A stretch of 64,000 nt of DNA, from the NCBI RefSeq assembly GCF_000620705.1, contig NZ_KK211166.1, forward strand, positions 607,117 through 671,116. The letters are read 5' to 3'. Below, in pieces: positions 15,916-25,081 of this stretch (position 1 is the stretch's first letter; every line of letters starts with the position of its first letter). Origin of the DNA: Nocardioides sp. URHA0020. GTDB taxonomy: Bacteria; Actinomycetota; Actinomycetes; Propionibacteriales; Nocardioidaceae. A model generated the notes under the pieces. That model had not been told where the DNA came from. It searched no databases and saw only the letters and a program-made list of their open reading frames with translations. Both the position numbers and the translations under genes were made by a program.

Positions 15916-17160
15916 GTGCCCACCCGCCTCGACCGCTTCCTGCCGCCCACCCCGCTGGCCCGACGGCTGTCGATGCAGTCGATCCTCTTCGCGTTCGGCG
16001 AGGGCGCCTTCCTCACCGGCAGCGCCGTCTTCTTCACCGAGGTGGTCGGGCTCAGCGCAGCGCAGGTGGGCCTCGGCCTGACCGCCTCCGGGATCGCCTC
16101 GTTCCTCCTCGCCGTGCCCCTCGGCAGGCTGACCGACCGGATCGGGGCGAAGCGGATGTGGGCGCTGGCGGCCGGCTGCGAGGCCGCGCTGTACGCCGTC
16201 TGGCCCTTCATCGGGGGCTTCGCGACCTTCACCGTGATGATGGTCCTGCTCGGCCTCGCCGACACGGGCGGGCGGGCGGGACGAGGGGCCTACACGATCG
16301 ACGTCTTCCCCCGGGAGGAACGGGTCCAGTCGCTGGCGTTCATGCGGGCCGCGCTCAACATCGGCTTCACGTTCGGTGCCCTGCTCGGCGGCCTCGCCCT
16401 GGCCTTCGACAGCGACGCGGTGATCCGGGCGGTGCCGTGGCTGACCGCGGTGGTCCTCGCGTGCAACGCGGTGCTGATCTCGCGGCTGCCGTCGGCCGAG
16501 CACGACGTGGAGGTCCAGACGCCGGCCGAGAGGGCGCTCAGCCCGGCGGCCCTGCGCAACAGGGGCTTCCTGGCCCTGTGCACCTTCAACGGGGTGCTCG
16601 GCACCAACCAGGTGCTGCTCAACGTCGTCATCCCGCTCTGGCTGGTGCAGGAGACCGATGCCCCGCGGGTGCTGCTGGCGTGGCTGTTCGGGACCAACAC
16701 GGTGATGGCCGTGCTGCTGCAGGTCCCGGCCGCGCGGGGCGTGAACTCGGTCGGCACCTCGTTGCGAGCGGCCCGGATCAGCGCCGGCTTCTTCGTGCTG
16801 TCGTGCCTGATCGTGCTGCTCACCCACGACACCCTCGGCTGGACGACGATCGCCCTGGTCTGGCTGGGCCACGTGACGGTGACCGGGGCCGAGCTCTTCC
16901 AGTCGGCCGCCCAGTGGGGCTTCCTGTCCGAGCTCTCCGACCCCGAGCGCCGGGGTGAGTACCAGGGCGCCGCGCAGCTCGGCGGCACGCTCGGCGGCGT
17001 GTGGGCTCCGGCGGCGTTCACCTTCCTCGCGATCCACTGGGGCACCCCGGGCTGGCTGCTGATCGCGGCGATCATCGGGGCGGCCGTCGCGGGGATGGGA
17101 CCGGCTGCGCGGTCGGCCGAGCGCTACCTGACGCGCGCGCAGCAGCCGTCGGCTGCTTGA
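15916..17160 (+). CDS. MFS transporter
   Basis: A 414-residue major facilitator protein with about 12 membrane helices. The signature loop between helices 2 and 3 is GRLTDRIGAKRMW, and the first half has the conserved LLGLADTGGRAGRGAYTID. No substrate can be read from the sequence. It is divergent from menE (36 bp between starts) and 10 bp upstream of menA on the same strand, so it is probably cotranscribed with menA. Whether it has any part in quinone metabolism is open. Confidence 0.88.
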   Translation: MPTRLDRFLPPTPLARRLSMQSILFAFGEGAFLTGSAVFFTEVVGLSAAQVGLGLTASGIASFLLAVPLGRLTDRIGAKRMWALAAGCEAALYAVWPFIGGFATFTVMMVLLGLADTGGRAGRGAYTIDVFPREERVQSLAFMRAALNIGFTFGALLGGLALAFDSDAVIRAVPWLTAVVLACNAVLISRLPSAEHDVEVQTPAERALSPAALRNRGFLALCTFNGVLGTNQVLLNVVIPLWLVQETDAPRVLLAWLFGTNTVMAVLLQVPAARGVNSVGTSLRAARISAGFFVLSCLIVLLTHDTLGWTTIALVWLGHVTVTGAELFQSAAQWGFLSELSDPERRGEYQGAAQLGGTLGGVWAPAAFTFLAIHWGTPGWLLIAAIIGAAVAGMGPAARSAERYLTRAQQPSAA

Positions 17161-17170
17161 ATCCTCCGTT

Positions 17171-18046
17171 GTGGCAACTTCCGCACAGTGGCTCGCCGGC
17201 GCGCGACCGCGCACCCTCCCCGCTGCCGTCTCCCCCGTGCTCGCCGGCACCGGGGTGGCGGCGTACGCCGACGGCGTCGTGTGGTGGAAGGCGCTGCTCG
17301 CGCTCGTGGTCGCACTCGCGCTCCAGGTGGCGGTCAACTACGCCAACGACTACTCCGACGGCATCCGCGGCACCGACGCCGACCGGGTCGGTCCGCTGCG
17401 GCTGGTCGGATCCGGTGCGGCGCCGGCCGCGGCGGTGAGGCGGGCGGCGTTCATGGCCTTCGGCGTGGCAGCGGTCGCCGGCCTGGCCCTGGCGGCGACG
17501 ACCGCCTGGTGGCTGCTCGCCGTGGGTGCGGTCTGCGTGCTCGCCGCATGGTTCTACACCGGCGGCTCGAAGCCCTACGGCTACCTCGGCCTCGGCGAGG
17601 TGATGGTGTTCGTCTTCTTCGGGCTCGTCGCGGTCGTCGGCACGACGTACGTCCAGACCGAGACCTGGGAGTGGGCCGCGCTCTGGGCTGCGGTCGGCAT
17701 CGGCGCGCTCGCCTGCGCGATCCTGGTGGCCAACAATCTGCGTGACATCCCGACCGACACCGTCGCCGGCAAGCGCACCCTCGCCGTCGTGCTGGGTGAC
17801 CGCAGGACCCGACTGCTGTACGCCGTCCTGGTCGTGCTCGCCGCCGCGGCCGTGGTCGCCGTCGCTGCCGTCACCTCGTGGTGGGTGCTGGTCGGCCTCG
17901 GCTTCCTGGTGCTCGCGGTCCCCGCGACCCGCACCGTCCTCGGCGGGGCCGTCGGCCCGGGCCTGATCCCGGTGCTGCAGCGGACCGGGCTCGCCGAGCT
18001 GCTCTGGGCGGTCCTGGTGACTGCCGCGCTGGTCGTCTGCGGCTAG
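17171..18046 (+). CDS. menA: 1,4-Dihydroxy-2-naphthoate polyprenyltransferase
   Basis: A 291-residue UbiA-superfamily membrane enzyme that attaches the polyprenyl chain to 1,4-dihydroxy-2-naphthoate; MenG then methylates the product. The first Asp-rich motif is NYANDYSDGIRGTD (about residues 55-68) and the second is NNLRDIPTDTVAGKRTLAV (about 193-211). Eight or nine hydrophobic helices are visible. The GTG start gives the usual N-terminus WLAGARPRTLPAAVSPVLAG. It ends just before the 84-bp repeat array. Confidence 0.95.
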   Translation: MATSAQWLAGARPRTLPAAVSPVLAGTGVAAYADGVVWWKALLALVVALALQVAVNYANDYSDGIRGTDADRVGPLRLVGSGAAPAAAVRRAAFMAFGVAAVAGLALAATTAWWLLAVGAVCVLAAWFYTGGSKPYGYLGLGEVMVFVFFGLVAVVGTTYVQTETWEWAALWAAVGIGALACAILVANNLRDIPTDTVAGKRTLAVVLGDRRTRLLYAVLVVLAAAAVVAVAAVTSWWVLVGLGFLVLAVPATRTVLGGAVGPGLIPVLQRTGLAELLWAVLVTAALVVCG

Positions 18047-18073
18047 TCACGCGCGGCCGCCGGTGGGGGGTGG

Positions 18074-18390
18074 GCGGTGGGCTGTCCACCGATCCGGGCC
18101 GGGCGACCGGTGGAGGAGCCACCGCCAGCGCGGGCGGGGTGCCGCCGGCAAGGGGTAGCGGTGGGATATCCACCGATCCGAGCCGCACGACCGGTGGAGG
18201 ACCCACCGCCAGCGCGGGCCGGGTGCCGCCGGCAAGGGGTGGCGGTGGGCTATCCACCGATCCGGGCCGCGCGATCGGTGGAGGACCCACCGCCAGCGCG
18301 GGCCGGGTGCCGCCGGCAAGGGGTTGCGGTGGACTATCCACCGATCCGGGCCGCACGATCGGTGGAGGACCCACCGCCGGCGCGGGCGGC
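18074..18390. repeat. 84-bp tandem repeat array, about 3.8 copies
   Basis: Units start with GCGGTGG at 18074, 18158, 18242 and 18326, exactly 84 bp apart; the last is cut off at about 18390. Each unit contains three short palindromes: CGGTGG-nnnnn-CCACCG, TCCACCGATC with GATCGGTGGA around about 10 nt, and GGTGG-aggac-CCACC. Copies 3 and 4 have the perfect GATCGGTGGA arm; copies 1 and 2 have GACCGGTGGA. Because 84 is a multiple of 3, frames stay open through the array on both strands, but nothing suggests that it is translated. It fills most of the 380 bp between menA and the next gene. Confidence 0.9.
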
Positions 18391-18427
18391 CGGGCGGCGT
18401 GACCCACCGCCGGCGTACGCTCGGAGC

Positions 18428-18559
18428 ATGTTCTGGGTGATCGTGCTGATCGTGGTGGCCGCAGTGCTCGCCTACCGCTTCCGGGTGCCACTGCTGGCCA
18501 AGCTGCTGGGCCAGGACAGGTCGCGCGTCGAGCGCCGGCTCAACCAGCGCAAGGACTGA
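18428..18559 (+). CDS. Small single-helix membrane protein
   Basis: A 43-residue protein: a hydrophobic helix at residues 2-20 (FWVIVLIVVAAVLAYRF) followed by a basic cytoplasmic tail ending RRLNQRKD. Function unknown. The ATG at 18428 is 6 nt after a TACGCT -10 box (18416-18421). This argues for a real leaderless gene and against translation starting inside the repeat array, whose frame runs into this one. It converges on the DUF4229 gene. Confidence 0.7.
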   Translation: MFWVIVLIVVAAVLAYRFRVPLLAKLLGQDRSRVERRLNQRKD

Positions 18560-18568
18560 GCGCGCAGC

Positions 18569-18829
18569 TCAGTCGGCGTCCTCCTTGGACCGCATCTCGT
18601 CCATCTTGGTCGTCATCGCCTCGGCACGGGTCTGCACCCGCCGGGCGAGGGCCTCGCGCTGGCGGTTGAGCAGGAAGTACGACCCCAGGCCGCTCATCAG
18701 GAACGCGATGATGATGGCCCACACCACGGGCACCTGGTCGTCGACCAGGAGCCAGATGCCGATGACGATCCCGAGCGACGCCAGGAACAGCACGACGCGC
18801 AGCAGGGTGTAGATCCAGAACTCCTTCAC
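18569..18829 (-). CDS. DUF4229 membrane protein
   Basis: An 86-residue protein with two membrane helices (about 8-29, LLRVVLFLASLGIVIGIWLL, and 34-54, VWAIIIAFLMSGLGSYFLL) and a charged C-terminal helix with a coiled-coil look. It matches the DUF4229 family, a small actinobacterial membrane protein often found near menaquinone and cytochrome c assembly genes; its function is not known. The GTG start is 6 nt from a TACCCT -10 box (18836-18841, minus strand). Confidence 0.82.
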   Translation of the reverse strand: MKEFWIYTLLRVVLFLASLGIVIGIWLLVDDQVPVVWAIIIAFLMSGLGSYFLLNRQREALARRVQTRAEAMTTKMDEMRSKEDAD

Positions 18830-18835
18830 GGGTTC

Positions 18836-18867
18836 AGGGTAGGCCGTGACCAGGCGGCGCCTAGGCT
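18836..18867. promoter_or_regulatory. Divergent leaderless promoter pair
   Basis: Minus-strand TACCCT (18836-18841) is 6 nt from the DUF4229 GTG at 18829. Plus-strand TAGGCT (18862-18867) is 6 nt from the GTG at 18874. The two -10 boxes are 20 bp apart, so polymerases for the two genes would compete or share a region. Confidence 0.55.
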
Positions 18868-18873
18868 GGAGGG

Positions 18874-19083
18874 GTGCTGAAGTTCCTCCTGGTGGTGATC
18901 CTGGTCGCGGTCGCGGTCTACCTGACGACGCGCGCGATCCAGCGCCGGGGCATCGCGCCGACGCCCAAGCCGCGCCCGCGGCGAGCCCAGCCGCCGCGGT
19001 TCATCGGTCCCGACGACGACCCCGACTTCCTGCGCGACCTCGACCGCAAGCGCAAGCACCCCGAGGATCCCGACTCCCCCTGA
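18874..19083 (+). CDS. Small membrane protein of unknown function
   Basis: A 69-residue protein. Residues 2-20 form one membrane helix (LKFLLVVILVAVAVYLTT), followed by a basic and Pro-rich segment (TPKPRPRRAQPPRF) and an acidic tail (GPDDDPDFLRDLDRKRKHPED). I do not recognise a family. The GTG at 18874 has a TAGGCT -10 box 6 nt upstream. Its stop lies 16 bp from the ccsB stop on the opposite strand. Confidence 0.7.
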   Translation: MLKFLLVVILVAVAVYLTTRAIQRRGIAPTPKPRPRRAQPPRFIGPDDDPDFLRDLDRKRKHPEDPDSP

Positions 19084-19099
19084 GGCTGAGGGTCGGACG

Positions 19100-20131
19100 T
19101 CAGAGGCCTCGACCCGGCGCGTGGGTCTCCGGGACGACCTGCACCTGCTTCGCCCCACCGGCGTACGAGTGCTGGGACGTCGAGGAGAAGTAGTTGATCC
19201 CGATGAAGTTGAACCACAGCGTCGCGACCCCGACCAGGGCCAGGATCGCCGCGTTGCGGCCCTTCCAGCCGGCGGTGGTGCGCGCGTGCAGGTACGCCGC
19301 GTAGACGACCCAGGTGATGAACGCCCAGACCTCCTTCGGGTCCCAGTTCCAGTACGACGACCAGGCCTGGTGCGCCCAGATCGGGCCGGTGATCAGCACC
19401 GCGAAGGTCCACACCGGGAAGCCGAAGGCGTGCAGGCGGTAGGCGGTCCGGTCGAGCACCTCGGGCTGCGGCAGGCGCGCGACGTACCCGGTCTCCTGCT
19501 GCCCGTGCTTCGCCAACCCGCGCGCCTTGACCAGGTAGAGCGCGGAGGTGATGCCGCCGAGGGTGAACGCGCCGGTCGCGATGATCGCGGACACGACGTG
19601 GATCACCAGCCAGTACGACGTGAGCGCCTCGGTCAGCGGCGCGACCGGCGAGTAGAGCCAGATCGCGGCGACCATCAGGATGGTGAGCACGAAGGTCAGC
19701 ACGATCGGCGCCATCCAGGCCAGCCGGAACTTGCGGTAGAGCGCGACGTAGAGCGCGGCGACAACGAACGTGCCGGTCACCGTGAACTCGTACATGTTGC
19801 CCCACGGGACCCGGTTGGGATCCGCGGCCATGCCTCGGGCGGCCAGTCCGACGAAGTGCACGGCCACCGCGCAGCAGGTCAGCAGGAAGCCCAGCCGTCC
19901 GAAGAGCGCCGTACGCCGGGCGCGGTCCTCCGTCTGCTCGCTGTCCGGGCCGGTGGCGAGGGCCACCCCGCCCGGGATGTCGATCGAGGCGCGCGCCGCG
20001 GCCCCGGTCGCGACGGGCACCTTGCGCAACGACGCCCACTCGACGAGGTGGGACAGCAGAGCGAGGAAGTAGAGCAGTCCCGCGGCCGCGACCGCCTGGT
20101 TGCTGAGGGTCTCCCACGCTGCGTCGCTCAC
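19100..20131 (-). CDS. ccsB: Cytochrome c biogenesis protein CcsB
   Basis: A 343-residue polytopic membrane protein of System II cytochrome c maturation; with ResB it brings heme to the outer face and attaches it to apocytochrome CxxCH motifs. The heme-handling WWD-type motif is seen as WAHQAWSSYWNWDPKEVWAF in the C-terminal third, with conserved histidines in flanking helices. It is the last gene of the operon and starts with an ATGA overlap with resB. The family is also called CcsA in other groups. Confidence 0.93.
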   Translation of the reverse strand: MSDAAWETLSNQAVAAAGLLYFLALLSHLVEWASLRKVPVATGAAARASIDIPGGVALATGPDSEQTEDRARRTALFGRLGFLLTCCAVAVHFVGLAARGMAADPNRVPWGNMYEFTVTGTFVVAALYVALYRKFRLAWMAPIVLTFVLTILMVAAIWLYSPVAPLTEALTSYWLVIHVVSAIIATGAFTLGGITSALYLVKARGLAKHGQQETGYVARLPQPEVLDRTAYRLHAFGFPVWTFAVLITGPIWAHQAWSSYWNWDPKEVWAFITWVVYAAYLHARTTAGWKGRNAAILALVGVATLWFNFIGINYFSSTSQHSYAGGAKQVQVVPETHAPGRGL

Positions 20132-21738
20132 GACTCGTCCTCTCGTTGATGCTGCTTGCCCTGCAGGGTGTCCACGAGCTCGTCGACCACGACCGAGACG
20201 TCCCCGCCTCCGGACCGGTCGAGCGCGGCCACCTCCACCAGTGTGCCGTCACCCTGGCGACGCACCCGAACCCAGACCCGTCGCGGCCGGATGAAGAGCG
20301 AGCCGAGCAGGCCGATGAGCGCCATCACGACGCCCGTCAGCGCGATCCACTTGCCGGGGGTCTGGCTGATCTGGATCTTGTTCCAGCGCTCGAGGCCCTC
20401 GAAGGTGACCGTGCCCAGACCGTTGGGGAGCTTGGTGCTCTCACCCTCGCGGAGGTCGATGCGGAACGGCGTGCCGTCCTTCTTGGTCAGCATCGTGGTC
20501 CTCGACTTGTCCAGCGCGTAGACCGACTGCGACGCACCGTCGTCCATGCCCAGGTCGCCGGTGTAGACGAGCATCGAGATGGCCGGGTCCAGCGGCTTGC
20601 CCAGCTGCGAGAAGTAGCTGCCGGTCTGCGAGGAGAACGCGATCGTCGGGTAGAACTCGCCCTCGAGCCCGATCTGGGTCGGCTCCGCGTCGGGCGCCTT
20701 GACGACGCCGATCGACTGGAAGCTCTGGCTGGTCGGCAGGAAGATCGTCGGGCCTCCGCCGACGACGTTGCCGTCGTTGTCCTTGATGGTGATCACGGGC
20801 GCGTACCCGTGGCCGATCAGGAAGACGTCGGTGTTGCCGATCGTGAGCGGGTGGTTGACCCGGAGGTCGTACTGCTTCTCCGCCCCGTCCGGGGAGTCCT
20901 GGTAGGTGATGTGCGACTGGAAGCCGCGCGCCATGCCGGCACGCGGGCCCGTCAGCAGCCAGTCGACGTCGAAGTCGTCGATCCGGAAGGAGAACGGCTC
21001 CATGTCGTCGGCGCGGAAGAGGCTGCCGGGCTTGAACTCGTCGTACTGCGTGAGGTTGTTGGAGAAGCCGTAGTCATCGCCGACGAGCAGGATGACGCCG
21101 CCCTTGTAGCCGAACATGCCCCCCAGCGCGAAGCCGACCAGCACGACCAGCACGGACAGGTGGAAGACGAGGTTGCCGACCTCGCGCAGGTAGCCACGCT
21201 CGGCCGACACCGCGTCGGCACCGGCGTCGGTGGACCCCGTCGAGACGGACAGCCGGTAGCGGCGGCGCTTGAGCAGCGCCCGCGCGCGCTCGATGACGAC
21301 CTCGGGAGCCTCGCTCGTCTCGTACGACGCGTGGTCGGGCAGCCGGTCGAGGTTGCGTGGTGCCGCCGGCGGCTTGGCGCGGATCCCGCGCCAGTAGTGG
21401 AACGTGCGCGGGACGATGCAGCCGACCAGCGAGATCATCAGCAGGATGTAGATCGCCGAGAACCACGGGGAGTCGTAGACCGAGAAGAGCCCGAGCCGGT
21501 CGTAGACCGGCGTCAGCTTCGGGTGGTCGGACTGCCAGTTGGAGGTCTTGAGGGAGTCGACACCCTCCTGCGGGATGACCGAGCCGGGGATCGCCGCGAG
21601 CGCGAGCAGCAGGAGCAGGATCAGCGCGGTCCGCATCGACGTGACCTGGCGCCAGACCCAGCGCAGCAGCTCGCGGAAGTTCAGCTCGCCCGGGCGGCGG
21701 TCGTCCTCCGGGGGGCGGGTGCTCAGCGACGTGCTCAT
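20128..21738 (-). CDS. resB: Cytochrome c biogenesis protein ResB
   Basis: A 536-residue membrane protein and partner of CcsB in the System II heme lyase. Three membrane helices are near the N-terminus (LRWVWRQVTSMRTALILLLL, WFSAIYILLMISLVGCIVPR and LVFHLSVLVVLVGFALGGMF), followed by a large extracytoplasmic domain of about 270 residues and a last helix (WIALTGVVMALIGLLGSLF). This is the usual Ccs1/ResB topology. The ATG at 21738 overlaps the ccdA stop. Upstream in-frame codons are antisense-type shadow. Confidence 0.94.
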   Translation of the reverse strand: MSTSLSTRPPEDDRRPGELNFRELLRWVWRQVTSMRTALILLLLLALAAIPGSVIPQEGVDSLKTSNWQSDHPKLTPVYDRLGLFSVYDSPWFSAIYILLMISLVGCIVPRTFHYWRGIRAKPPAAPRNLDRLPDHASYETSEAPEVVIERARALLKRRRYRLSVSTGSTDAGADAVSAERGYLREVGNLVFHLSVLVVLVGFALGGMFGYKGGVILLVGDDYGFSNNLTQYDEFKPGSLFRADDMEPFSFRIDDFDVDWLLTGPRAGMARGFQSHITYQDSPDGAEKQYDLRVNHPLTIGNTDVFLIGHGYAPVITIKDNDGNVVGGGPTIFLPTSQSFQSIGVVKAPDAEPTQIGLEGEFYPTIAFSSQTGSYFSQLGKPLDPAISMLVYTGDLGMDDGASQSVYALDKSRTTMLTKKDGTPFRIDLREGESTKLPNGLGTVTFEGLERWNKIQISQTPGKWIALTGVVMALIGLLGSLFIRPRRVWVRVRRQGDGTLVEVAALDRSGGGDVSVVVDELVDTLQGKQHQREDES

Positions 21739-22496
21739 ACCGGCGTCTCCGTCGTGCCGACGAGGTGGACCTGCACCCAGGTGACCGACTCCGCCCACCA
21801 GCCGGTGAGGAGCAGCACGCCGACCACGATCAGCATCACGCCGCCCGCGCGCATCACCCACACCTGGTGCCGGCGCACGAACCCGATCGCGGAGAGCGCC
21901 TTCTCGTACGCGAGCCCGGCGAGGATGAACGGCACCCCCAGCCCCAGGGCGTAGAAGACCGAGAGGAACGCGCCGCGCCCGGCCGTGCCCTCGGTGACGG
22001 CCAGGGAGTTGATCACGGCCAGGGTCGGTCCGAGGCAGGGGGTCCAGCCGAGGCCGAAGAGGAAGCCGAGCAGCGGCGCTGCGGCCAGTCCGACGGCGGG
22101 CACCTGGTGGACGCGCCACTCACGGCTCAGGAAGGGCAGCCAGCCGGCGAAGGCCAGCCCGAGCACGATGCTGACGGCGCCCAGGACGATCGCGAGCTGC
22201 CGGTCCCACTCGACCAGCCAGGCGCCGAGCGCACCGCTGAGCGTCCCCAGGATCACGAACACGGTGGTGAAGCCGAGCACGAAGAGCACCGAGCCGAGGA
22301 ACATCCGGCCCCGGCGGGTGCCGGCGACGCCGTTGGCGAGGTCGGCGCCCGAGAGACCGGTGGCGTACGACAGGTAGCCGGGCAGCAACGGGATCACGCA
22401 CGGGGAGAAGAAGGAGACCAGGCCGGCGACCAGGGCCACCGGGATCGCGAGGGCGAGCGACCCCGAGAGCGCCGTCTGCTCGAACCAGTCAGCCAT
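21735..22496 (-). CDS. ccdA: Cytochrome c biogenesis protein CcdA
   Basis: A 253-residue membrane protein that carries electrons from cytoplasmic thioredoxin across the membrane to ResA. Six membrane helices are visible. The two redox cysteines are in VSFFSPCVIPLLPGYLSY (Cys at about 33) and GLGWTPCLGPTLAV (Cys at about 160), each in the usual Pro-Cys/Cys-Pro setting of the family. The ATG at 22496 is inside the end of resA, giving an 8-bp overlap. Confidence 0.94.
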   Translation of the reverse strand: MADWFEQTALSGSLALAIPVALVAGLVSFFSPCVIPLLPGYLSYATGLSGADLANGVAGTRRGRMFLGSVLFVLGFTTVFVILGTLSGALGAWLVEWDRQLAIVLGAVSIVLGLAFAGWLPFLSREWRVHQVPAVGLAAAPLLGFLFGLGWTPCLGPTLAVINSLAVTEGTAGRGAFLSVFYALGLGVPFILAGLAYEKALSAIGFVRRHQVWVMRAGGVMLIVVGVLLLTGWWAESVTWVQVHLVGTTETPV

Positions 22497-23076
22497 CGGC
22501 GGACTGCTCCGCGTCGCCCTCGACATCGGTGACCAGGTCGACGAGCGTCTGCGTGGAGGGCAGCTTGCCGATGATGCTCGCGGCGATCCGGCCGTCGCCG
22601 TCGAGCACCACGAACGCCGGGATGGTGCGCGGACCCAGGGTGCCGGGGAACTGCAGCATCGCCTTGCCGTCGGGCGAGTAGATCGACGGGTACGGCACGT
22701 CGAAGCTCCGCACGTAGGCCTGGGCGGACGTCGTCGAGGAGTCGCGCAGGTTGATGCCCACGAACTGCGCACCGTCGCCGAGCTCCTTCGCCGCGGCCAC
22801 CACGTCGGGCGCCTCGCCGCGACACGGCCCGCACCACGAGCCCCAGACGACGACCACCACCGGCTTGCCGTGGAGGTCGGCGACGTCGAGCGGCTTGCCG
22901 TCGAGGTCCGTGCCGGCCAGCTCCACCGGGTCCGTGCGGTCGGCGGCGTCGATCGTGCGGATCGCGCCGTCGCCGGTCACGAAGCCCTTGTCACCGGTGC
23001 CCTGCAGCGACGTGCAGGCGCTGAGCGCGAGCAGCAATGGCACGGCCACTCCGAGGAGGGTCCGCCGCAACGTCAC
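22489..23076 (-). CDS. resA: Thioredoxin-fold lipoprotein, ResA/TlpA type
   Basis: A 195-residue extracytoplasmic thiol-disulfide reductase that keeps apocytochrome c cysteines reduced for heme attachment, fed by CcdA. The N-terminus is a lipoprotein signal with lipobox LSAC (Cys21). The thioredoxin active site is WGSWCGPC with Cys82 and Cys85, and the cis-Pro loop is in PRTIPAFVV. The GTG at 23076 overlaps the preceding phosphatase stop. The ResA name is from operon position; TlpA-like is equally fair. Confidence 0.9.
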   Translation of the reverse strand: MTLRRTLLGVAVPLLLALSACTSLQGTGDKGFVTGDGAIRTIDAADRTDPVELAGTDLDGKPLDVADLHGKPVVVVVWGSWCGPCRGEAPDVVAAAKELGDGAQFVGINLRDSSTTSAQAYVRSFDVPYPSIYSPDGKAMLQFPGTLGPRTIPAFVVLDGDGRIAASIIGKLPSTQTLVDLVTDVEGDAEQSADG

Positions 23077-23756
23077 GGGCGCTGCTCCTCGGGCGCGCCA
23101 CCGGCCGAGAACGGCGCCGACTTGTCCTTGACCGGGATCAGGTCGCCGGCGGGCTCGGAGTAGCTCACCTGGGTGATCCGGTCGCCGACGAAGTGCAGCG
23201 ACGTCAGTGAGCACAGGGTGCACTGACGGTTGCGCGGGTCGTGCAGCTGACGGCGCTTCTCGACGTGCAGCCGCGTCGTCCAGATCGGCAGCTGGTGCGA
23301 GACGATCACGGCCTCGTGGCCGACCGCGGCCGCGCGGGCGTCCTCGACGGCGGCCATCATGCGGGCGACGATCTGCTGGTGCGGCTCGCCCCAGGAGGGC
23401 GTGAACGGGTTGTAGAGGTAGCGCCACAGCCGCGGCCGCTTGAGGATGGTCTTCGCCCCGTCGGCGAAGTTCAGGCCCTCGAACTTGTTCTCCGACTCGA
23501 TCACCCGATCGTCGGTGACGATCTCCAGACCGCGCGCGGCCGCGAGCGGGCGCGCCGTCTCCTGCGCGCGCTCCAGCGGCGAGACCCGCAGGTGCACGAT
23601 GTCGCGGTCGCCGATGCTGTCGGCGATCCGCTGGGCCATCGTGTTGCCGAGTGCCGAGAGGTGGAAGCCGTCGCGGCGCCCGTAGAGGATGCCGTCCGGG
23701 TTGTACACCTCACCGTGACGCAGCAGGTGGACGATCGTGTCGGGAGTCTGGCTCAT
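23073..23756 (-). CDS. Histidine phosphatase family protein
   Basis: A 227-residue member of the phosphoglycerate-mutase-like superfamily. The catalytic RHG is at residues 13-15 ([10 protein letters not shown]), the second Arg is in [11 protein letters not shown], and the second catalytic His is in [12 protein letters not shown]. The substrate is unknown. It lies between hemL and resA with 4-bp overlaps on both sides, an order found in many actinobacteria, so a role linked to heme or cytochrome assembly is possible but not shown. Confidence 0.88.
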   Translation of the reverse strand: MSQTPDTIVHLLRHGEVYNPDGILYGRRDGFHLSALGNTMAQRIADSIGDRDIVHLRVSPLERAQETARPLAAARGLEIVTDDRVIESENKFEGLNFADGAKTILKRPRLWRYLYNPFTPSWGEPHQQIVARMMAAVEDARAAAVGHEAVIVSHQLPIWTTRLHVEKRRQLHDPRNRQCTLCSLTSLHFVGDRITQVSYSEPAGDLIPVKDKSAPFSAGGAPEEQRP

Positions 23757-25081
23757 GCGTGGGTCTCCTGGGCGCGGGCGGCGGCCCGGGCAGCGTCGGG
23801 CAGGGCGTCGAGCACGGTCTGCACGGCGCGGTCGTCGTGGGCCGAGGACAGGAACCACGCCTCGTACGCCGACGGGGGGAGGTAGACACCCGCGTCGAGC
23901 ATGGCGTGGAAGAAGGCGCCGTACGCCGTCGCGTCGGTGCTGGAGGCCTCGCTGAAGTCGCGGACCCGACCGTCGACGCCGGGGCTGAGGAAGATCGAGA
24001 ACATCGTGCCGGTCGACTGCACGACGTGGGTGACGCCGGCGGCGCTCAGCGCCTCGGACGCCGCGGCCTTGATGGTCTCGGCGGCGCCCCCGATGTGCGC
24101 GTAGACCTCGTCGGTCGCGAGGCGGAGCGTGGTGAGGCCGGCGGTGGTCGCGATCGGGTTCCCGGACAGGGTGCCGGCCTGGTAGACCGGGCCCTCCGGG
24201 GCCAGCCGTGACATCACGTCGGCGCGGCCGCCGAAGGCCGCGGCCGGGAAGCCGCCGCCCATCACCTTGCCGAAGGTCATCAGGTCGGGCCGCCAGCCCT
24301 CGACGGCGCCGTCGAGGCCCCACTGGCCGAGCCTGCTGGCGCGGAAGCCGGTCATCACCTCGTCGCTGACGAAGAGCGCGCCGTGCCGCGCGCAGGTCTC
24401 GGCGAGGAAGGCGTTGAAGCCCGGCTCCGGCGGGACCACACCCATGTTGCCGGGGGCGGCCTCGGTGATGAGGCAGGCGATCCGGTCCGGGTGCTCCGCG
24501 AAGACCTTCTCGACCGCGGCCCGGTCGTTGTACGGCAGCACCACGGTCAGCTCGGTCGACGACACGGGGACGCCGGGGGTGCCGGGCACCGCGAAGGTCG
24601 CAAGGCCCGAGCCGGCCGAGGCCAGCAGCGAGTCGACGTGACCGTGGTAGCAGCCGGCGAACTTCACGATGACGTCGCGACCGGTGAAGCCACGCGCCAG
24701 CCGGATCGCGGACATGGTCGCCTCGGTGCCGGAGGAGACGAAGCGGACCCGCTCGACCGGCGTACGCGCCACGATCTCCTCGGCCAGCTCGACCTCGGGC
24801 TCGGTGGGGGTGCCGTACGACGTACCGCGGGTCACCGCCTCCGCGACCCGTGCCTGCACCTCGGGGTGGGCGTGGCCGAGCAGCATCGGGCCCCACGAGC
24901 AGATGAGGTCGACGTACTCGTTGCCGTCGACGTCGGTCAGCCACGCACCGGCCGCGGAGCGGATGAAGCGCGGCGTGCCGCCGACGGCGTTGAAGGCCCG
25001 CACGGGAGAGTTCACACCACCCGGGGTCACTGCCAAGGCCCGGTCGAACAGGGCTGCGCTGGCGTCGGTCCGTCGGCTCAC
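23753..25081 (-). CDS. hemL: Glutamate-1-semialdehyde 2,1-aminomutase
   Basis: A 442-residue PLP enzyme of the class III aminotransferase fold; it converts glutamate-1-semialdehyde, the HemA product, to 5-aminolevulinate. The signature start [10 protein letters not shown] is at about residues 20-29. The PLP lysine is in [19 protein letters not shown], and [16 protein letters not shown] binds the cofactor phosphate. The GTG at 25081 has a GACAAT -10-like box 6 nt upstream (25088-25093, minus strand) and gives the normal N-terminus. It heads the hemL-phosphatase-resA-ccdA-resB-ccsB operon. Confidence 0.95.
   Translation of the reverse strand: MSRRTDASAALFDRALAVTPGGVNSPVRAFNAVGGTPRFIRSAAGAWLTDVDGNEYVDLICSWGPMLLGHAHPEVQARVAEAVTRGTSYGTPTEPEVELAEEIVARTPVERVRFVSSGTEATMSAIRLARGFTGRDVIVKFAGCYHGHVDSLLASAGSGLATFAVPGTPGVPVSSTELTVVLPYNDRAAVEKVFAEHPDRIACLITEAAPGNMGVVPPEPGFNAFLAETCARHGALFVSDEVMTGFRASRLGQWGLDGAVEGWRPDLMTFGKVMGGGFPAAAFGGRADVMSRLAPEGPVYQAGTLSGNPIATTAGLTTLRLATDEVYAHIGGAAETIKAAASEALSAAGVTHVVQSTGTMFSIFLSPGVDGRVRDFSEASSTDATAYGAFFHAMLDAGVYLPPSAYEAWFLSSAHDDRAVQTVLDALPDAARAAARAQETHA

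Noticed and set aside
18074..18390. CRISPR array
   Set aside because: The period is constant and the whole 84-bp unit is conserved, so there are no unique spacers. No cas genes are present.
18077..18427. Repeat-encoded 28-residue peptide repeats in frame with the small membrane protein
   Set aside because: The frame is open only because the repeat is a multiple of three and GC-rich. A -10 box 6 nt before 18428 marks the true start.
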